36,989 nt of DNA from Bradyrhizobium genomosp. I (2014) (GCF_000261685.1 NZ_AJQE01000246.1:1-36989), one strand, 5' to 3'. Positions 1 through 7,719 are shown, counted from the stretch's first letter. Notes: a model not told the origin generated them from the sequence alone. Translations and numbers: made by a program.

Positions 1-279
1 GCGGCCGGCATCCGAAACCCTTCACAGAAGCGGAAGTCGTCGCAGTTCCTCTGTACTGCATCCTAGATGGTGCGGATTTGCTCCGCGCGACGGGCCAATC
101 GTCGTAGGTCTTGGCGACCGTCCGCAGGGTTTCTCTAGCCTCCGTCAGCGACTCAGGAACTCGACCTTAGCGGGAGGATTGGATTAGCCCTGGCAGCCAC
201 GGACCGCCCCCGATTCCGTTTGTGAACGACCCCACGCCGTACTAGCCTAATCGGAAATCTCCCTCAGGCGGGCGGCCAA

Positions 280-1269
280 ATGAACCTCGAAGACTTGTAC
301 CGGCTTTTGCGCAGCGAACACGTCCAGGCGCAAGGGATCGTTGACACTCTTGAGGAGCCCCTACTGGTGCTTGACCAGGGCGGTTGTGTGCTCACCGCCA
401 ATCGCGGGTTCTACGAAACCTTCAGGGTGGCTCGGGATGACACCGTTGGGCGCAGCCTGTTCGAGCTTGGCAACGGTCAATGGGACATTGCCGAACTCAG
501 GCGCCTTGTTGGCGAGATCATTCCCAAGTCTACAGCCGTCGTCGGATACGAGGTGAAATGCGACTTCCCGACCATAGGTCCACGCACAATGCTTGTCACT
601 GCGCGTCGCCTCGTTCACCCCGACAACAACAGCACCAGCATCTTGATCCTCTTCGAGGACGTGAGCGAAAGGCGGCACGGCGATGCCCAAAAAGACATTC
701 TCCTCGCTGAAACCCGCCACCGGATGAAGAACCTTCTCGGAATCATTCGATCTCTTGCCAATCAGACTGAAGTGGAAGGTCTGTCGGCCAAAGAATACCG
801 CGATGCCTTCTTAGGGCGGCTGCAAGCTGTGACCGAAGCCGAAACCCTCGCGATGGCCGGCGGCGCTGAAGCGGATCTTGGTGTTTTGGTGGAACAGGCG
901 TTGATGGCCGCCGGCCCGGAGCGGTACCGGCTGATCGCCGGGCCATCAGTTCGTCTCAGTCCACGGCAGGTCGTGCCGATGAACCTGATTCTGCATGAAT
1001 TGGTCACCAACGCCTGGAAATATGGTGCTTTATCCAAGCCGGGAGGGCTCATTCAACTCAGCTGGCGCACGTCGGAGGAGCAGGGCAAGACCCTTCTACA
1101 CATCGACTGGGGAGAGGAAAACGGCCCACCCGTAAGTCCGCCAACCCGCTCCGGTTTCGGCTCCAGATTGATCGATCTCAGTGCCGTGCAGGGCTTACGC
1201 GGCTCCGTGGAACTGAAGTATGAGCCAACCGGTTTAAGGGTTCACATCACCGCGCCTGTGGAGGCTTGA
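280..1269 (+). CDS. HWE-family sensor histidine kinase with PAS domain
   Basis: This is a cytosolic sensor kinase of 329 residues. No membrane segment is visible, so it probably reads an intracellular signal. Residues about 18-130 form a PAS-like domain. It is followed by a dimerisation/phosphoacceptor helix with His147 in the context ETRHRMKN, and then an ATPase domain whose N box reads HELVTNAWKYGA (from His239). The WxE motif (Trp277, Glu279), together with the His of the N box, defines the HWE class common in rhizobia. Such kinases usually phosphorylate single-domain receivers, and a receiver gene starts 15 bases downstream, so the two probably form a pair. The ATG is preceded by a weak purine-rich stretch (GGCGGGCGGCC). 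Codon use looks less GC-biased than in the housekeeping genes to the right. The input signal cannot be told from the sequence. Confidence 0.9.
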   Translation: MNLEDLYRLLRSEHVQAQGIVDTLEEPLLVLDQGGCVLTANRGFYETFRVARDDTVGRSLFELGNGQWDIAELRRLVGEIIPKSTAVVGYEVKCDFPTIGPRTMLVTARRLVHPDNNSTSILILFEDVSERRHGDAQKDILLAETRHRMKNLLGIIRSLANQTEVEGLSAKEYRDAFLGRLQAVTEAETLAMAGGAEADLGVLVEQALMAAGPERYRLIAGPSVRLSPRQVVPMNLILHELVTNAWKYGALSKPGGLIQLSWRTSEEQGKTLLHIDWGEENGPPVSPPTRSGFGSRLIDLSAVQGLRGSVELKYEPTGLRVHITAPVEA

Positions 1270-2420
1270 ACCCCGGGGGTATAATTGCCGAACGCTCCCC
1301 GCATCTTGGTTGTCGAAGATGAGTACCTCATCGCACTGGAGCTCGACAACCATTTGAGGGCTGCCGGATACCGCGTGGTCGGACCCGTCCCAGACATTGA
1401 TGGAGCTTTGAAGCTGTTGAAGGCTGACCGGCCCGACGCGGCCGTCCTAGACGTCAATCTCGCTGGCGAATGGGTGACCCCCGTCGCGCAAGCGCTCCAG
1501 ACTATGTCGGTACCTTTCATTCTGGCCAGCGGGTATGTTGCCGCCGATCTCCAGCACGCTCCGGTATTGCGCGATGCCGTCAATGTCGGAAAATCGTGGA
1601 GGCCCGAGCACACCGCGAGTTTCGGCTTGGTCCGCCCGAATACCTCGCCCGCCTGTTCTGGAGTGGTGTGATGGGCGATAATGCTCGCGGTTCGTTCTGG
1701 CGGGATTCCGATCCGCTGAAATGTCTCAAGCGAAGCAACCTCGTGAATCAACAGGTCAACATTTTGGGCATGTCGGATTAGGTTCTCAGACAGACGGGTG
1801 TCTCCGGAGAGGACAACTGAGCGACCGGAATAATCGATGCGATAGCCAAAAGCCGGCTTCACGGGCGTGTGGTCTACCTCGAAGGCGGTGATCTTTACGT
1901 CATTGTTTTCATAGACAAGCCCCTCGGTGATGTCCTTGGCGAGAATGACCACACCGTCTGGCGCCGCTCGGTCGTCGTATAGCCGAATCCGGATGTCATA
2001 TTCGAACGCCTGCTCGAGAAACGACATCATGCGCACCGTCCCCCTTGGTCCCCACACCTCCAATGGCCGATCCCGCCCAGGCCGTCCAAAAAGCCAGCCG
2101 GTCAGCCAAAGATCTGGGAAGCCAACCACGTGATCCGAGTGCAAATGGGTAAGAAAAACGCCGTTGATATCATGCAAAAACACGTTGACCTGAGTGAGCC
2201 GCTGAAGAGCACCGCGGCCGGCGTCGAAAATGAACTTCTGCGCACCCGCTTCGACGAGGATGCTCGGGCCGAACCGGTTCATAACAGGTGGAGGGCATCC
2301 TGTGCCTAAGAGCGTAACTTTGATCCCTTGCGCTTGGGCGGACACAGGGACAATAGCGAGCAAGCATGCAAAGAGTGTGATGCAGGAAAGACAGAAAACC
2401 GACCTCTTGGAAGTCGCCAT
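1242..2420 (-). CDS. Exported metallo-beta-lactamase-fold hydrolase, C-terminus lost
   Basis: This is an MBL-fold metal hydrolase of the RNase Z/arylsulfatase-like branch. From ATG at 2420 (preceded by GGAG eight bases upstream) it has a signal peptide of about 30 residues ending VSAQA. A longer upstream reading start at 2483 would bury this signal, so I reject it. The metal site His92-x-His94-x-Asp96-His97 lies in THLHSDH, and later ligand regions (SGDTRLS, IHEV, AHHTTPEQA) are visible. True family sequence runs to about KPKLAV, encoded near 1613. After that the frame continues for about 120 residues as the antisense of the receiver gene and the end of the kinase gene, which is not family-like sequence. 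The usual C-terminal part of perhaps 60-80 residues is gone. All metal ligands precede the break, so some activity is possible, but a decaying gene is equally likely. Confidence 0.75.
   Translation of the reverse strand: MATSKRSVFCLSCITLFACLLAIVPVSAQAQGIKVTLLGTGCPPPVMNRFGPSILVEAGAQKFIFDAGRGALQRLTQVNVFLHDINGVFLTHLHSDHVVGFPDLWLTGWLFGRPGRDRPLEVWGPRGTVRMMSFLEQAFEYDIRIRLYDDRAAPDGVVILAKDITEGLVYENNDVKITAFEVDHTPVKPAFGYRIDYSGRSVVLSGDTRLSENLIRHAQNVDLLIHEVASLETFQRIGIPPERTASIIAHHTTPEQAGEVFGRTKPKLAVCSGLHDFPTLTASRNTGACWRSAATYPLARMKGTDIVWSACATGVTHSPARLTSRTAASGRSAFNSFKAPSMSGTGPTTRYPAALKWLSSSSAMRYSSSTTKMRGAFGNYTPGVQASTGAVM
1285..1671 (+). CDS. Single-domain response regulator, C-terminus replaced at a junction
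   Basis: This is a receiver-domain protein of 128 residues with no output domain, probably the phosphorylation partner of the kinase upstream. The acidic pair Glu11/Asp12, phosphoacceptor Asp56 (VLDVNL), Ser82 (ILASGY) and Lys103 (VGKSW) are all present. The start is probably TTG at 1285 behind a GGGGG stretch, 15 bases after the kinase stop. From about residue 109 the receiver similarity ends. The last roughly 19 residues are the reverse complement of codons belonging to the metallo-beta-lactamase-fold gene on the other strand. The final helix of the receiver is therefore missing and replaced by unrelated sequence. The invariant Lys is followed by Ser where Pro is usual. It may still accept phosphate, but folding could be impaired. 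Confidence 0.75.
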   Translation: MPNAPRILVVEDEYLIALELDNHLRAAGYRVVGPVPDIDGALKLLKADRPDAAVLDVNLAGEWVTPVAQALQTMSVPFILASGYVAADLQHAPVLRDAVNVGKSWRPEHTASFGLVRPNTSPACSGVV

Positions 2421-2714
2421 GACTGACTCCACGAACCGCTGAATAAGAACGGCATTCGCGCCAGAGCAGATTTCGTATTTCAACCAGTAGTGTTGCCAAC
2501 GATCGGGCGCGCGTCAATCATCTCGCCGTGAGGTCGGCTTCGGGTCAAATGCTGCCGGTCACGCTCAGGCCGGAGCCTTCCGCTTTGCGTTAGTAGGCTG
2601 ACGTTTTGGGATATGCGTCCCGGTCCTTGAGAGTTTGCCGGAACTCCCACTGCCGCGAGGATGGTATAGGTTCTGGCCTTCGCCCGGACGACGGCAGAAG
2701 ATCGCTTGACGACG

Positions 2715-3935
2715 CTAGGTCACGGCTCCCGCCCGCCGCCCCGGCGCCGGCCCCACATACCGTGCCCTTGGCCTGATCAACCTCCCGAACTGCAATTGCT
2801 CGCTGGCGTGCGCGATCCAGCCGACGCTGCGGGCCATCGCGAACAGCGCGAGCTCGCTGCCCGCGGGCAGGCGCAGCGCGTGCACGAGCACGGCGAGCGC
2901 ATAGTCGATATTGACGAACTCGCCGGTCGCTTCCGCGATGCGCTCCGGCACCTCGCGGGTGAATTTTCGGGGCGCGCCGGCGCGCGACAGCGCGTTCAGC
3001 AGCGATTGCGCGCGGGGATCGCCGCGCTTGTAGACGCCATGGCCGAAGCCGGCAAAACGCTCGCCGAGGGCGACGCGCTCGCGCACCATCGGCTCGACGT
3101 CGCGGTCGACCAGCGTCTTGACTAGCTGCGAGGCCAGCACGCCGGCGCCGCCGTGCTTCGGCCCTTTCAGCGCCGCGAGCCCGGCGATGACGGAATCGTA
3201 GAGGTTGAGACCGGTCGAGGCTGCGCAGCGCGCGGTGAAGGTCGAGGCGTTCAGCTCGTGATCGGCGAGCAGCACCAGCGCGCGGCGGATCAGATCGGGC
3301 GCATGCTTGGCGTCCGCCGCCCAGGCCTTGGCGATCTGCTGGTGCAGCGGCTCGGCCGACGGCTCGGCGTTGAGCATGGTGGCAACCAGGAGGCGGACGA
3401 TGCGCGCGCCGACCAGCGCGCGGCCATCGGGCGCACGGGTGAAGGCGCGGGGATCGGCGCTCGCGGCCAGCGCGAGCACGGCGATGGCGCGGTCGATCGG
3501 CGCCGCCCGGCGCGCCGCCGCTGCGATCGCGCGCATCTCCCCGGATATTTCAGGCTGATTGTCCGGATCGAACGGATCGACGCCGGAGACGTCCCAGAGC
3601 AGCGTCGCCGTGTGCTCCAGCGTGTCGCTCTCGGAAAGATCGACGCAATTGACGCCGCGATAGATCGCGCCCTCCTCGGTGATGGTCGAGATCTCCGTGT
3701 CCATCACCGGCAGGTCGGCATCGAAGCTGCGCAGCCCGCGCGGCTCCGGCGACGGCACGCGGCGCTCCTTCAGCGCCCGGACATCCTCGGCGCGATAGCG
3801 GTTCTTGCGCGAATCCGGCGTCGGCTCGGAGCGGATCAGGCCGCGGCTGACATAGGCGTAGAGGGTGGCCGGGGAGATTGCGAGCTCGGCGGCCGCCTCC
3901 CGGGCGGAGAGGTACAGCCCATCGGAATTTTTCAT
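2715..3935 (-). CDS. Citrate-synthase-family protein with N-terminal helix-turn-helix domain
   Basis: This is a 406-residue protein with a MerR/excisionase-like DNA-binding segment (residues about 7-57: LSAREAAAELAISPATLYAY, then RYRAEDVRALKERR) fused to a citrate synthase fold. The catalytic positions of the synthase family are present: His261 in GPKHGGA, His299 in GFGHG and Asp344 in NIDYA, plus DPRA and the RP-x-Y-x-G ending. It may condense an acyl-CoA with oxaloacetate, or it may use the fold as a metabolite sensor controlling DNA binding. That second role is inference. It is divergent from a second citrate-synthase-like gene starting at 4009. I see no Shine-Dalgarno sequence before the ATG, because a palindromic stretch begins two bases upstream, so the message could be leaderless. 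It is most unlikely to be the housekeeping citrate synthase. Confidence 0.85.
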   Translation of the reverse strand: MKNSDGLYLSAREAAAELAISPATLYAYVSRGLIRSEPTPDSRKNRYRAEDVRALKERRVPSPEPRGLRSFDADLPVMDTEISTITEEGAIYRGVNCVDLSESDTLEHTATLLWDVSGVDPFDPDNQPEISGEMRAIAAAARRAAPIDRAIAVLALAASADPRAFTRAPDGRALVGARIVRLLVATMLNAEPSAEPLHQQIAKAWAADAKHAPDLIRRALVLLADHELNASTFTARCAASTGLNLYDSVIAGLAALKGPKHGGAGVLASQLVKTLVDRDVEPMVRERVALGERFAGFGHGVYKRGDPRAQSLLNALSRAGAPRKFTREVPERIAEATGEFVNIDYALAVLVHALRLPAGSELALFAMARSVGWIAHASEQLQFGRLIRPRARYVGPAPGRRAGAVT

Positions 3936-3936
3936 A

Positions 3937-3965
3937 TTGATTTACGTAATCAAGATTGATCAATC
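3937..3965. promoter_or_regulatory. Tandem palindromes between divergent citrate-synthase-like genes
   Basis: Two inverted repeats lie side by side: TTGATT-5-AATCAA at 3937-3953 and the perfect palindrome GATTGATCAATC at 3954-3965. Both are built from TTGAT/ATCAA half-sites. They sit directly upstream of the gene that encodes a helix-turn-helix citrate-synthase fusion, and about 45 bases before the opposite gene. They are a natural candidate operator for that fusion protein. The pairing of protein and site is inference. Confidence 0.55.
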
Positions 3966-4008
3966 TGTCGAGAGGTCCGACCTTGCTCCCGTGAAAAGGA
4001 GACAGGCC

Positions 4009-5100
4009 ATGAACATTCACCTCACCAAGAGCCAGATCGGGCTGGACGGCGTCCCCGCGGCTGAGACCGTGCTGAGCCATGTCGACGGCGAGCGCGGCGA
4101 ACTGATCATCGCCGGCGAACATGTCGGCCGGCTCGCAAGCCGGTCGAGCTTCGAGGGCGTCACCGCGCGGCTCTGGAACGGCGCGAGCAGGACCGGTTTG
4201 AGCGAAGCCAATGTACGGGCAAGCCTCGGCGCGGCGCGCGAGCGCGCCTTTGCGCGGCTGCCCGACCTCCTGCCCGCGACGCGCGGCATGGGCATCGTCG
4301 ACGGGTTCCGAGCGGCGGTCGCCGGGCTTCGCGCCGAGCACGGGCTCGAACACGAGGCGACGATCGTCGGCGCCTTTCCGGTGATCGCAGGCGCGCTGGT
4401 CCGGCGCGCCAGAGGGCTCGACCCGATCGCACCCGACCCGAATGCGAGCCATGCCGCCGACACGCTGCGGATGCTGCGCGGCGCCTCGCCGGAGCCGCGC
4501 GAGGTCACGGCACTGGATGCCTATTTCGTCACGGTCTGCGATCACGGCATGAACGCCTCGACCTTCACCACGCGTGTGGTGGCCTCGACCCAGGCCGACC
4601 TGTTCGCCGCCGTCACCGCCGGTTACTGCGCGCTGACCGGCCCCCTGCATGGCGGCGCGCCGGAGCCGGTGCTGGAAATGCTCGATGCGATCGGCTGCAG
4701 CGAGCGCATCCGGCCATGGGTGGATGCGGCGCTGGCGCGCGGCGAACGGCTGATGGGCTTTGGCCATCGCGTCTACCGCGTGCGCGATCCGCGCGCCGAC
4801 GTGCTCAAGGCCGCAATCGAGCAGCTCTCGGCTGACGGCGCCGACCTGCCCTTTGCCGGCGAGGTCGAGGCCTATATCCGCAGCGCGCTGCGCAAGAAGA
4901 ATCCGGATCGGCCGCTGGAGACCAATGTCGAGTTCTTCACCGCGATCCTGCTCGATGCGCTGGCGATTCCGCGCCAGGCCTTCACGCCGATCTTTGCCGT
5001 CGCGCGGGCCGCCGGCTGGACCGCGCATGCGCGCGAGCAGCAGCGCACGGGACGGCTGATCCGGCCGAGCTCGTCCTATGTCGGGGCGATGCCGGAGTGA
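4009..5100 (+). CDS. Citrate synthase/methylcitrate synthase-like protein
   Basis: This is a 363-residue citrate-synthase-family enzyme, probably joining an acyl-CoA to oxaloacetate or a related 2-oxo acid in the cytosol. ATG at 4009 follows a good ribosome site (AAAGGAGA). The frame is open 48 codons further upstream, but that stretch overlaps the divergent gene and its operator, so I reject it. His179 (DHGMNAST), His214 (GPLHGGA) and His253 (GFGHRVYR) match the family. The catalytic aspartate region reads NVEFF, with Glu308 where Asp is usual. It is divergent from a paralogue carrying a DNA-binding domain, which suggests joint regulation and perhaps mixed oligomers. It is shorter than the roughly 430-residue housekeeping GltA. 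The substrate is unknown. The Glu-for-Asp change could reduce or redirect activity. Confidence 0.85.
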   Translation: MNIHLTKSQIGLDGVPAAETVLSHVDGERGELIIAGEHVGRLASRSSFEGVTARLWNGASRTGLSEANVRASLGAARERAFARLPDLLPATRGMGIVDGFRAAVAGLRAEHGLEHEATIVGAFPVIAGALVRRARGLDPIAPDPNASHAADTLRMLRGASPEPREVTALDAYFVTVCDHGMNASTFTTRVVASTQADLFAAVTAGYCALTGPLHGGAPEPVLEMLDAIGCSERIRPWVDAALARGERLMGFGHRVYRVRDPRADVLKAAIEQLSADGADLPFAGEVEAYIRSALRKKNPDRPLETNVEFFTAILLDALAIPRQAFTPIFAVARAAGWTAHAREQQRTGRLIRPSSSYVGAMPE

Positions 5101-5106
5101 GAAAGC

Positions 5107-5193
5107 GGCCCGGATGGAGCGAAGCGCAATCCGGGATAGCCGTCGTGATGTGAGGAACACCCCGGATTACGCTTGCGCTCCATCCAGGCTACG
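5107..5193. repeat. Intergenic palindromic repeat, family A (diverged copy)
   Basis: The left arm (5108-5135, beginning GCCCGGATGGAGCGAAGCGC) and the right arm (5161-5193, ending in CATCCAGGCTACG) form an imperfect long hairpin between the convergent ends of the citrate-synthase-like gene and the J-domain gene. It is the same design as the copies at 10873-10956 and 17419-17494. It may act as a bidirectional transcription end. Confidence 0.75.
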
Positions 5194-5228
5194 ACAGCGG
5201 AGTTTGTGGCAGCAGCGCAAGCGAGGCG

Positions 5229-5858
5229 TCAGGCCTCCCGCACCACCGTCTTCAGATAATTGTACGCCTTGATGATCTCGATCAGGCGATCCTCGGTCGA
5301 GCGGTCGCCGCCATTGGCGTCGGGGTGGTGCTGCTTCACCAGCGCCTTGTACTTGGTCTTGACGTCGGCGAGCGTGGCGCTGGGGCCGAGGCCCATGACC
5401 TGGAGCGCCTTGCGCTCGGCGTTCATCACCTTGCGCGTCTCGGCCTTGGGCGCAGCTTCCGGGCCCTTCCGCCAGCTGGCGCGGCCGTTGATCTCGCTGA
5501 ACATGCTGAACGGATCGGACGCCATGTCGATCTCTTCCGCACCCTTCTTGCCGCCATTGGCGCCCATCTTCCAGGTCGGACGGTGGCCGGTCAGCGCATC
5601 CTTCTGGTAGCGCGCGACCGCGTCGGCATTCATGCCGGAGAAGAAATTGTAGTTCTGGTTGTACTCGCGCACATGGTCGAGGCAGAAGTGCCAGTATTCG
5701 CGCTGGTTCTCTCGGCCCTTCGGAGCGCGGTGCGCGCCCTTGTTGGCGCAGCCCGCCCACTCGCAATTGACCGCGGTGTCGCGCGGCTTCACGTCCGGCT
5801 GCTTGCCCCGCGGCTTCACGCGGATGGAGTCGAAGAACTTCGATGAATCGATCGGCAT
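5229..5858 (-). CDS. J-domain (DnaJ-like) protein with C-terminal J domain
   Basis: This is a 209-residue cytosolic protein whose last 60 residues form a J domain (from about residue 150) with the HPD tripeptide at 178-180 in VKQHHPDANGGD. J domains stimulate the ATPase of DnaK-type Hsp70 chaperones, so this is a probable specialised co-chaperone. The N-terminal 100 residues are not a standard DnaJ region. They hold a Cys/His cluster (Cys32, Cys37, His43, His57, Cys59, His62) that could bind zinc, and are probably the client- or partner-binding part. There is no Gly/Phe region and no CxxCxGxG zinc centre as in DnaJ itself. It is divergent from bolA, with about 125 bases between the starts. 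I recall this protein next to bolA in related genomes; the client is unknown. Confidence 0.9.
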   Translation of the reverse strand: MPIDSSKFFDSIRVKPRGKQPDVKPRDTAVNCEWAGCANKGAHRAPKGRENQREYWHFCLDHVREYNQNYNFFSGMNADAVARYQKDALTGHRPTWKMGANGGKKGAEEIDMASDPFSMFSEINGRASWRKGPEAAPKAETRKVMNAERKALQVMGLGPSATLADVKTKYKALVKQHHPDANGGDRSTEDRLIEIIKAYNYLKTVVREA

Positions 5859-5985
5859 GGCTGACTTTGACTACGCAATGCGAAAACCTTCAAGTCTTGA
5901 CATTGCAATTCGCTGAGCACCCGGTCGCGGCGACCTTGCACGTCCGGGTATTGACGGGGTGCGATCGCGCACCTTAATGGCACAC

Positions 5986-6255
5986 ATGGCTATGAAGGAC
6001 ACTATCGGCAACAAGTTGCGGCAAGCTTTCACGCCCGAAAGCCTGCAAGTCGACGACGAGTCACATTTGCATGAGGGCCACGCCGGCCATCGGCCGGGCG
6101 GCGAGACGCACTTCCGTGTCTATATCGTGTCTGCCGCCTTCAAAGGGAAGAGCCGGGTCGAGCGCCATCGCATGATAAATTCGGCGCTGGCCGCGGAACT
6201 CTCCGGCGGCGTGCACGCGTTGGCGATCCGGGCGCAGGCGCCGGGGGAAAATTAG
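5986..6255 (+). CDS. bolA: BolA family protein
   Basis: This is a small BolA-type protein of 89 residues. BolA proteins work with monothiol glutaredoxins in iron-sulfur cluster trafficking and iron sensing, and can affect cell shape and stress responses. The fold is recognisable from HFRVYIVSAAFKG, then ERHRMINSALAAEL and VHALAIRAQAP, including the conserved His of the helix-turn-helix-like part. I use ATG at 5986 (MAMKDTIG), but ATG at 5977 or 5992 and GTG at 5959 are also in frame. None has a strong Shine-Dalgarno sequence, so the start is uncertain. A TTGACA hexamer at 5897-5902 could be a -35 element, but no good -10 follows at normal spacing. A repeat hairpin follows the stop directly. 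Confidence 0.9.
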   Translation: MAMKDTIGNKLRQAFTPESLQVDDESHLHEGHAGHRPGGETHFRVYIVSAAFKGKSRVERHRMINSALAAELSGGVHALAIRAQAPGEN

Positions 6256-6260
6256 CGCGG

Positions 6261-6359
6261 TCATTCCGGGGCGGCTCGAAGAGCCGAACTGTGGGGCGCA
6301 ATTGCGCCCCTGAGAATCTCGAGATTCCGGGTTCGATGCTTCGCATCGCCCCGGAATGA
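6261..6359. repeat. Intergenic palindromic repeat, family B
   Basis: Outer arms TCATTCCGGGGCG (6261-6273) and CGCCCCGGAATGA (6347-6359) are perfect complements. Inside lie the perfect palindromes GGGGCGCAATTGCGCCCC (6293-6310) and GAATCTCGAGATTC (6314-6327). The element fills the gap between the convergent bolA and CNNM-type genes and probably ends transcription from both. A second copy is at 31721-31814. Confidence 0.8.
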
Positions 6360-6366
6360 CTCACGG

Positions 6367-7719
6367 CTAGAACGACGTCCCGGCCCGTCTCGGCTTGGCC
6401 TCTTCCAGCTCGGCCTCGCGCGGCACCGGTGAAATACGGAGCGCGGTGATGCGGTTGCGCTCGCGGCGGAGGACGCGAAAGCGGAAGCCGTGGAAGGTGA
6501 AGCTCTGGCCGCGGTCGGGAATCGAGCGCGCCTCGTGGATGACGAGGCCGGCGACCGTGGTCGCCTCTTCATCGGGCAGATGCCAGTCCAGAGCGCGATT
6601 GAGGTCGCGGATCGGCACCGAGCCGTCGACCACGACGGAGCCGTCGGGCTGGCGGCGCACGCCGGCAACCACCACGTCGTGCTCGTCGGAGATGTCGCCG
6701 ACGATCTCCTCCAGAATGTCTTCCAGCGTCACGAGGCCTTCGACCTCGCCATACTCGTCGACGACCAGCGCGAAATGGGTCTTGCGACGGCGGAACGCCT
6801 TGAGCTGCTGGGATATCGGCCGCATTTCCGGCACGAACCAGGGCGGCAGCATGATGGTGGTGACGTCGATGCGCGAGGTATCTCCCTCCGACGCCCGGAT
6901 GGCCCGCAACAGATCCTTGGCGTGCAGAATGCCGATGATGTTCTCCGACTTGTCGCGCCACAGCGGAATGCGGGTGTATTCGGTGGCCAGCACCTCCCGC
7001 ACCAGCTCCTCCGGCGGCAGGTCGGCATTGATCATCACCATGGCGGTGCGGTGGACCATCACGTCGGACACCGTCAGCTCGCCGAGCCGGAAGACATTGT
7101 GAATGTACTCGGCCTCGCCGCTCTCGATCTTGCCGTGCACGGCCGATTCCTCGACCAGGCCCTCGATCTCGGTATCCGTCAGGATGTCGTGCTGCGAAAA
7201 CTCCTGGACCCCGATCAGACGCAGGATCGCGCTCGACGCAGTGTTGAGACACCAGCTCAGCGGATAGAACACGAGATAGGAGGCATGAAGCGGATACGCG
7301 ATCCACTGCGACACCGGCATCGGCTCCCTGATCGCGAGCGTCTTCGGCACCTGCTCGCCGATGATAATGTGCAACGAGGAGAAGACCAGAAAACCCGCCA
7401 CGAACGAGGTGAAGTGCAGCGTGGCCTCCGACAGACCGAGCGGCTGGAGGACCGGACTCAGCAGCGCAGACACGGTCGGCTCGCCGATCCAGCCGAGACC
7501 GAGGGAAGCCATGGTGATGCCGAGCTGGCAGCAGGCGAGGTAGGATTCGATATTCCCCATCATCGTCTGCAGCAGGCGAGCGCCGAAGCGATTTTGCTCG
7601 ACCATGGCCTTGACGCGAAAGCCGCGGCTCTTCACCAGCGCGAATTCCGCAGCCACGTAAAACGCGTTGGCGGCGAGCAGGAGGACCGCAAGCAGAAGAT
7701 TGATCGAGATCGAACTCAT
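6367..7719 (-). CDS. CNNM/CorC-type membrane protein (hemolysin family, DUF21-CBS-CorC_HlyC)
   Basis: This inner-membrane protein of 450 residues has an N-terminal DUF21 membrane domain (about residues 1-190, hydrophobic segments at 5-25, 60-85, 100-125 and 135-165). It is followed by a paired CBS domain (about 205-335, including VDEYGEVEGLVTLEDILEEIVGDI) and a C-terminal CorC_HlyC domain (about 350-435). Proteins of this plan are linked to magnesium or cobalt efflux and resistance. The old name hemolysin is historical and should not be read as a toxin. It lies downstream of aroK and aroB on the same strand with a 67-base gap, so it is probably in the same transcript. ATG at 7719 fits the start of the first membrane segment. 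The transported ion is not shown by the sequence. Confidence 0.9.
   Translation of the reverse strand: MSSISINLLLAVLLLAANAFYVAAEFALVKSRGFRVKAMVEQNRFGARLLQTMMGNIESYLACCQLGITMASLGLGWIGEPTVSALLSPVLQPLGLSEATLHFTSFVAGFLVFSSLHIIIGEQVPKTLAIREPMPVSQWIAYPLHASYLVFYPLSWCLNTASSAILRLIGVQEFSQHDILTDTEIEGLVEESAVHGKIESGEAEYIHNVFRLGELTVSDVMVHRTAMVMINADLPPEELVREVLATEYTRIPLWRDKSENIIGILHAKDLLRAIRASEGDTSRIDVTTIMLPPWFVPEMRPISQQLKAFRRRKTHFALVVDEYGEVEGLVTLEDILEEIVGDISDEHDVVVAGVRRQPDGSVVVDGSVPIRDLNRALDWHLPDEEATTVAGLVIHEARSIPDRGQSFTFHGFRFRVLRRERNRITALRISPVPREAELEEAKPRRAGTSF

Noticed and set aside
1..279. Gene fragment at the left edge
   Set aside because: I looked in all frames and saw stops in each and no recognisable protein; only the leader of the kinase gene is supported.
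1470..1781. 103-residue open frame in another frame over the receiver end
   Set aside because: It overlaps the junction of two truncated genes and shows no domain; its resemblance to receiver tail sequence is not convincing.
2715..5100. Housekeeping citrate synthase gltA
   Set aside because: Both proteins are too short, one has a DNA-binding domain and the other Glu in place of the catalytic Asp; neither has the usual GltA sequence.
5959..5985. GTG at 5959 as bolA start
   Set aside because: No ribosome site and the added residues (RSRTLMAH) are not family-like; a later ATG fits better, although the exact one is uncertain.
6367..7719. Hemolysin or toxin function
   Set aside because: The DUF21-CBS-CorC_HlyC layout is that of ion-transport-related membrane proteins; the name hemolysin is historical.
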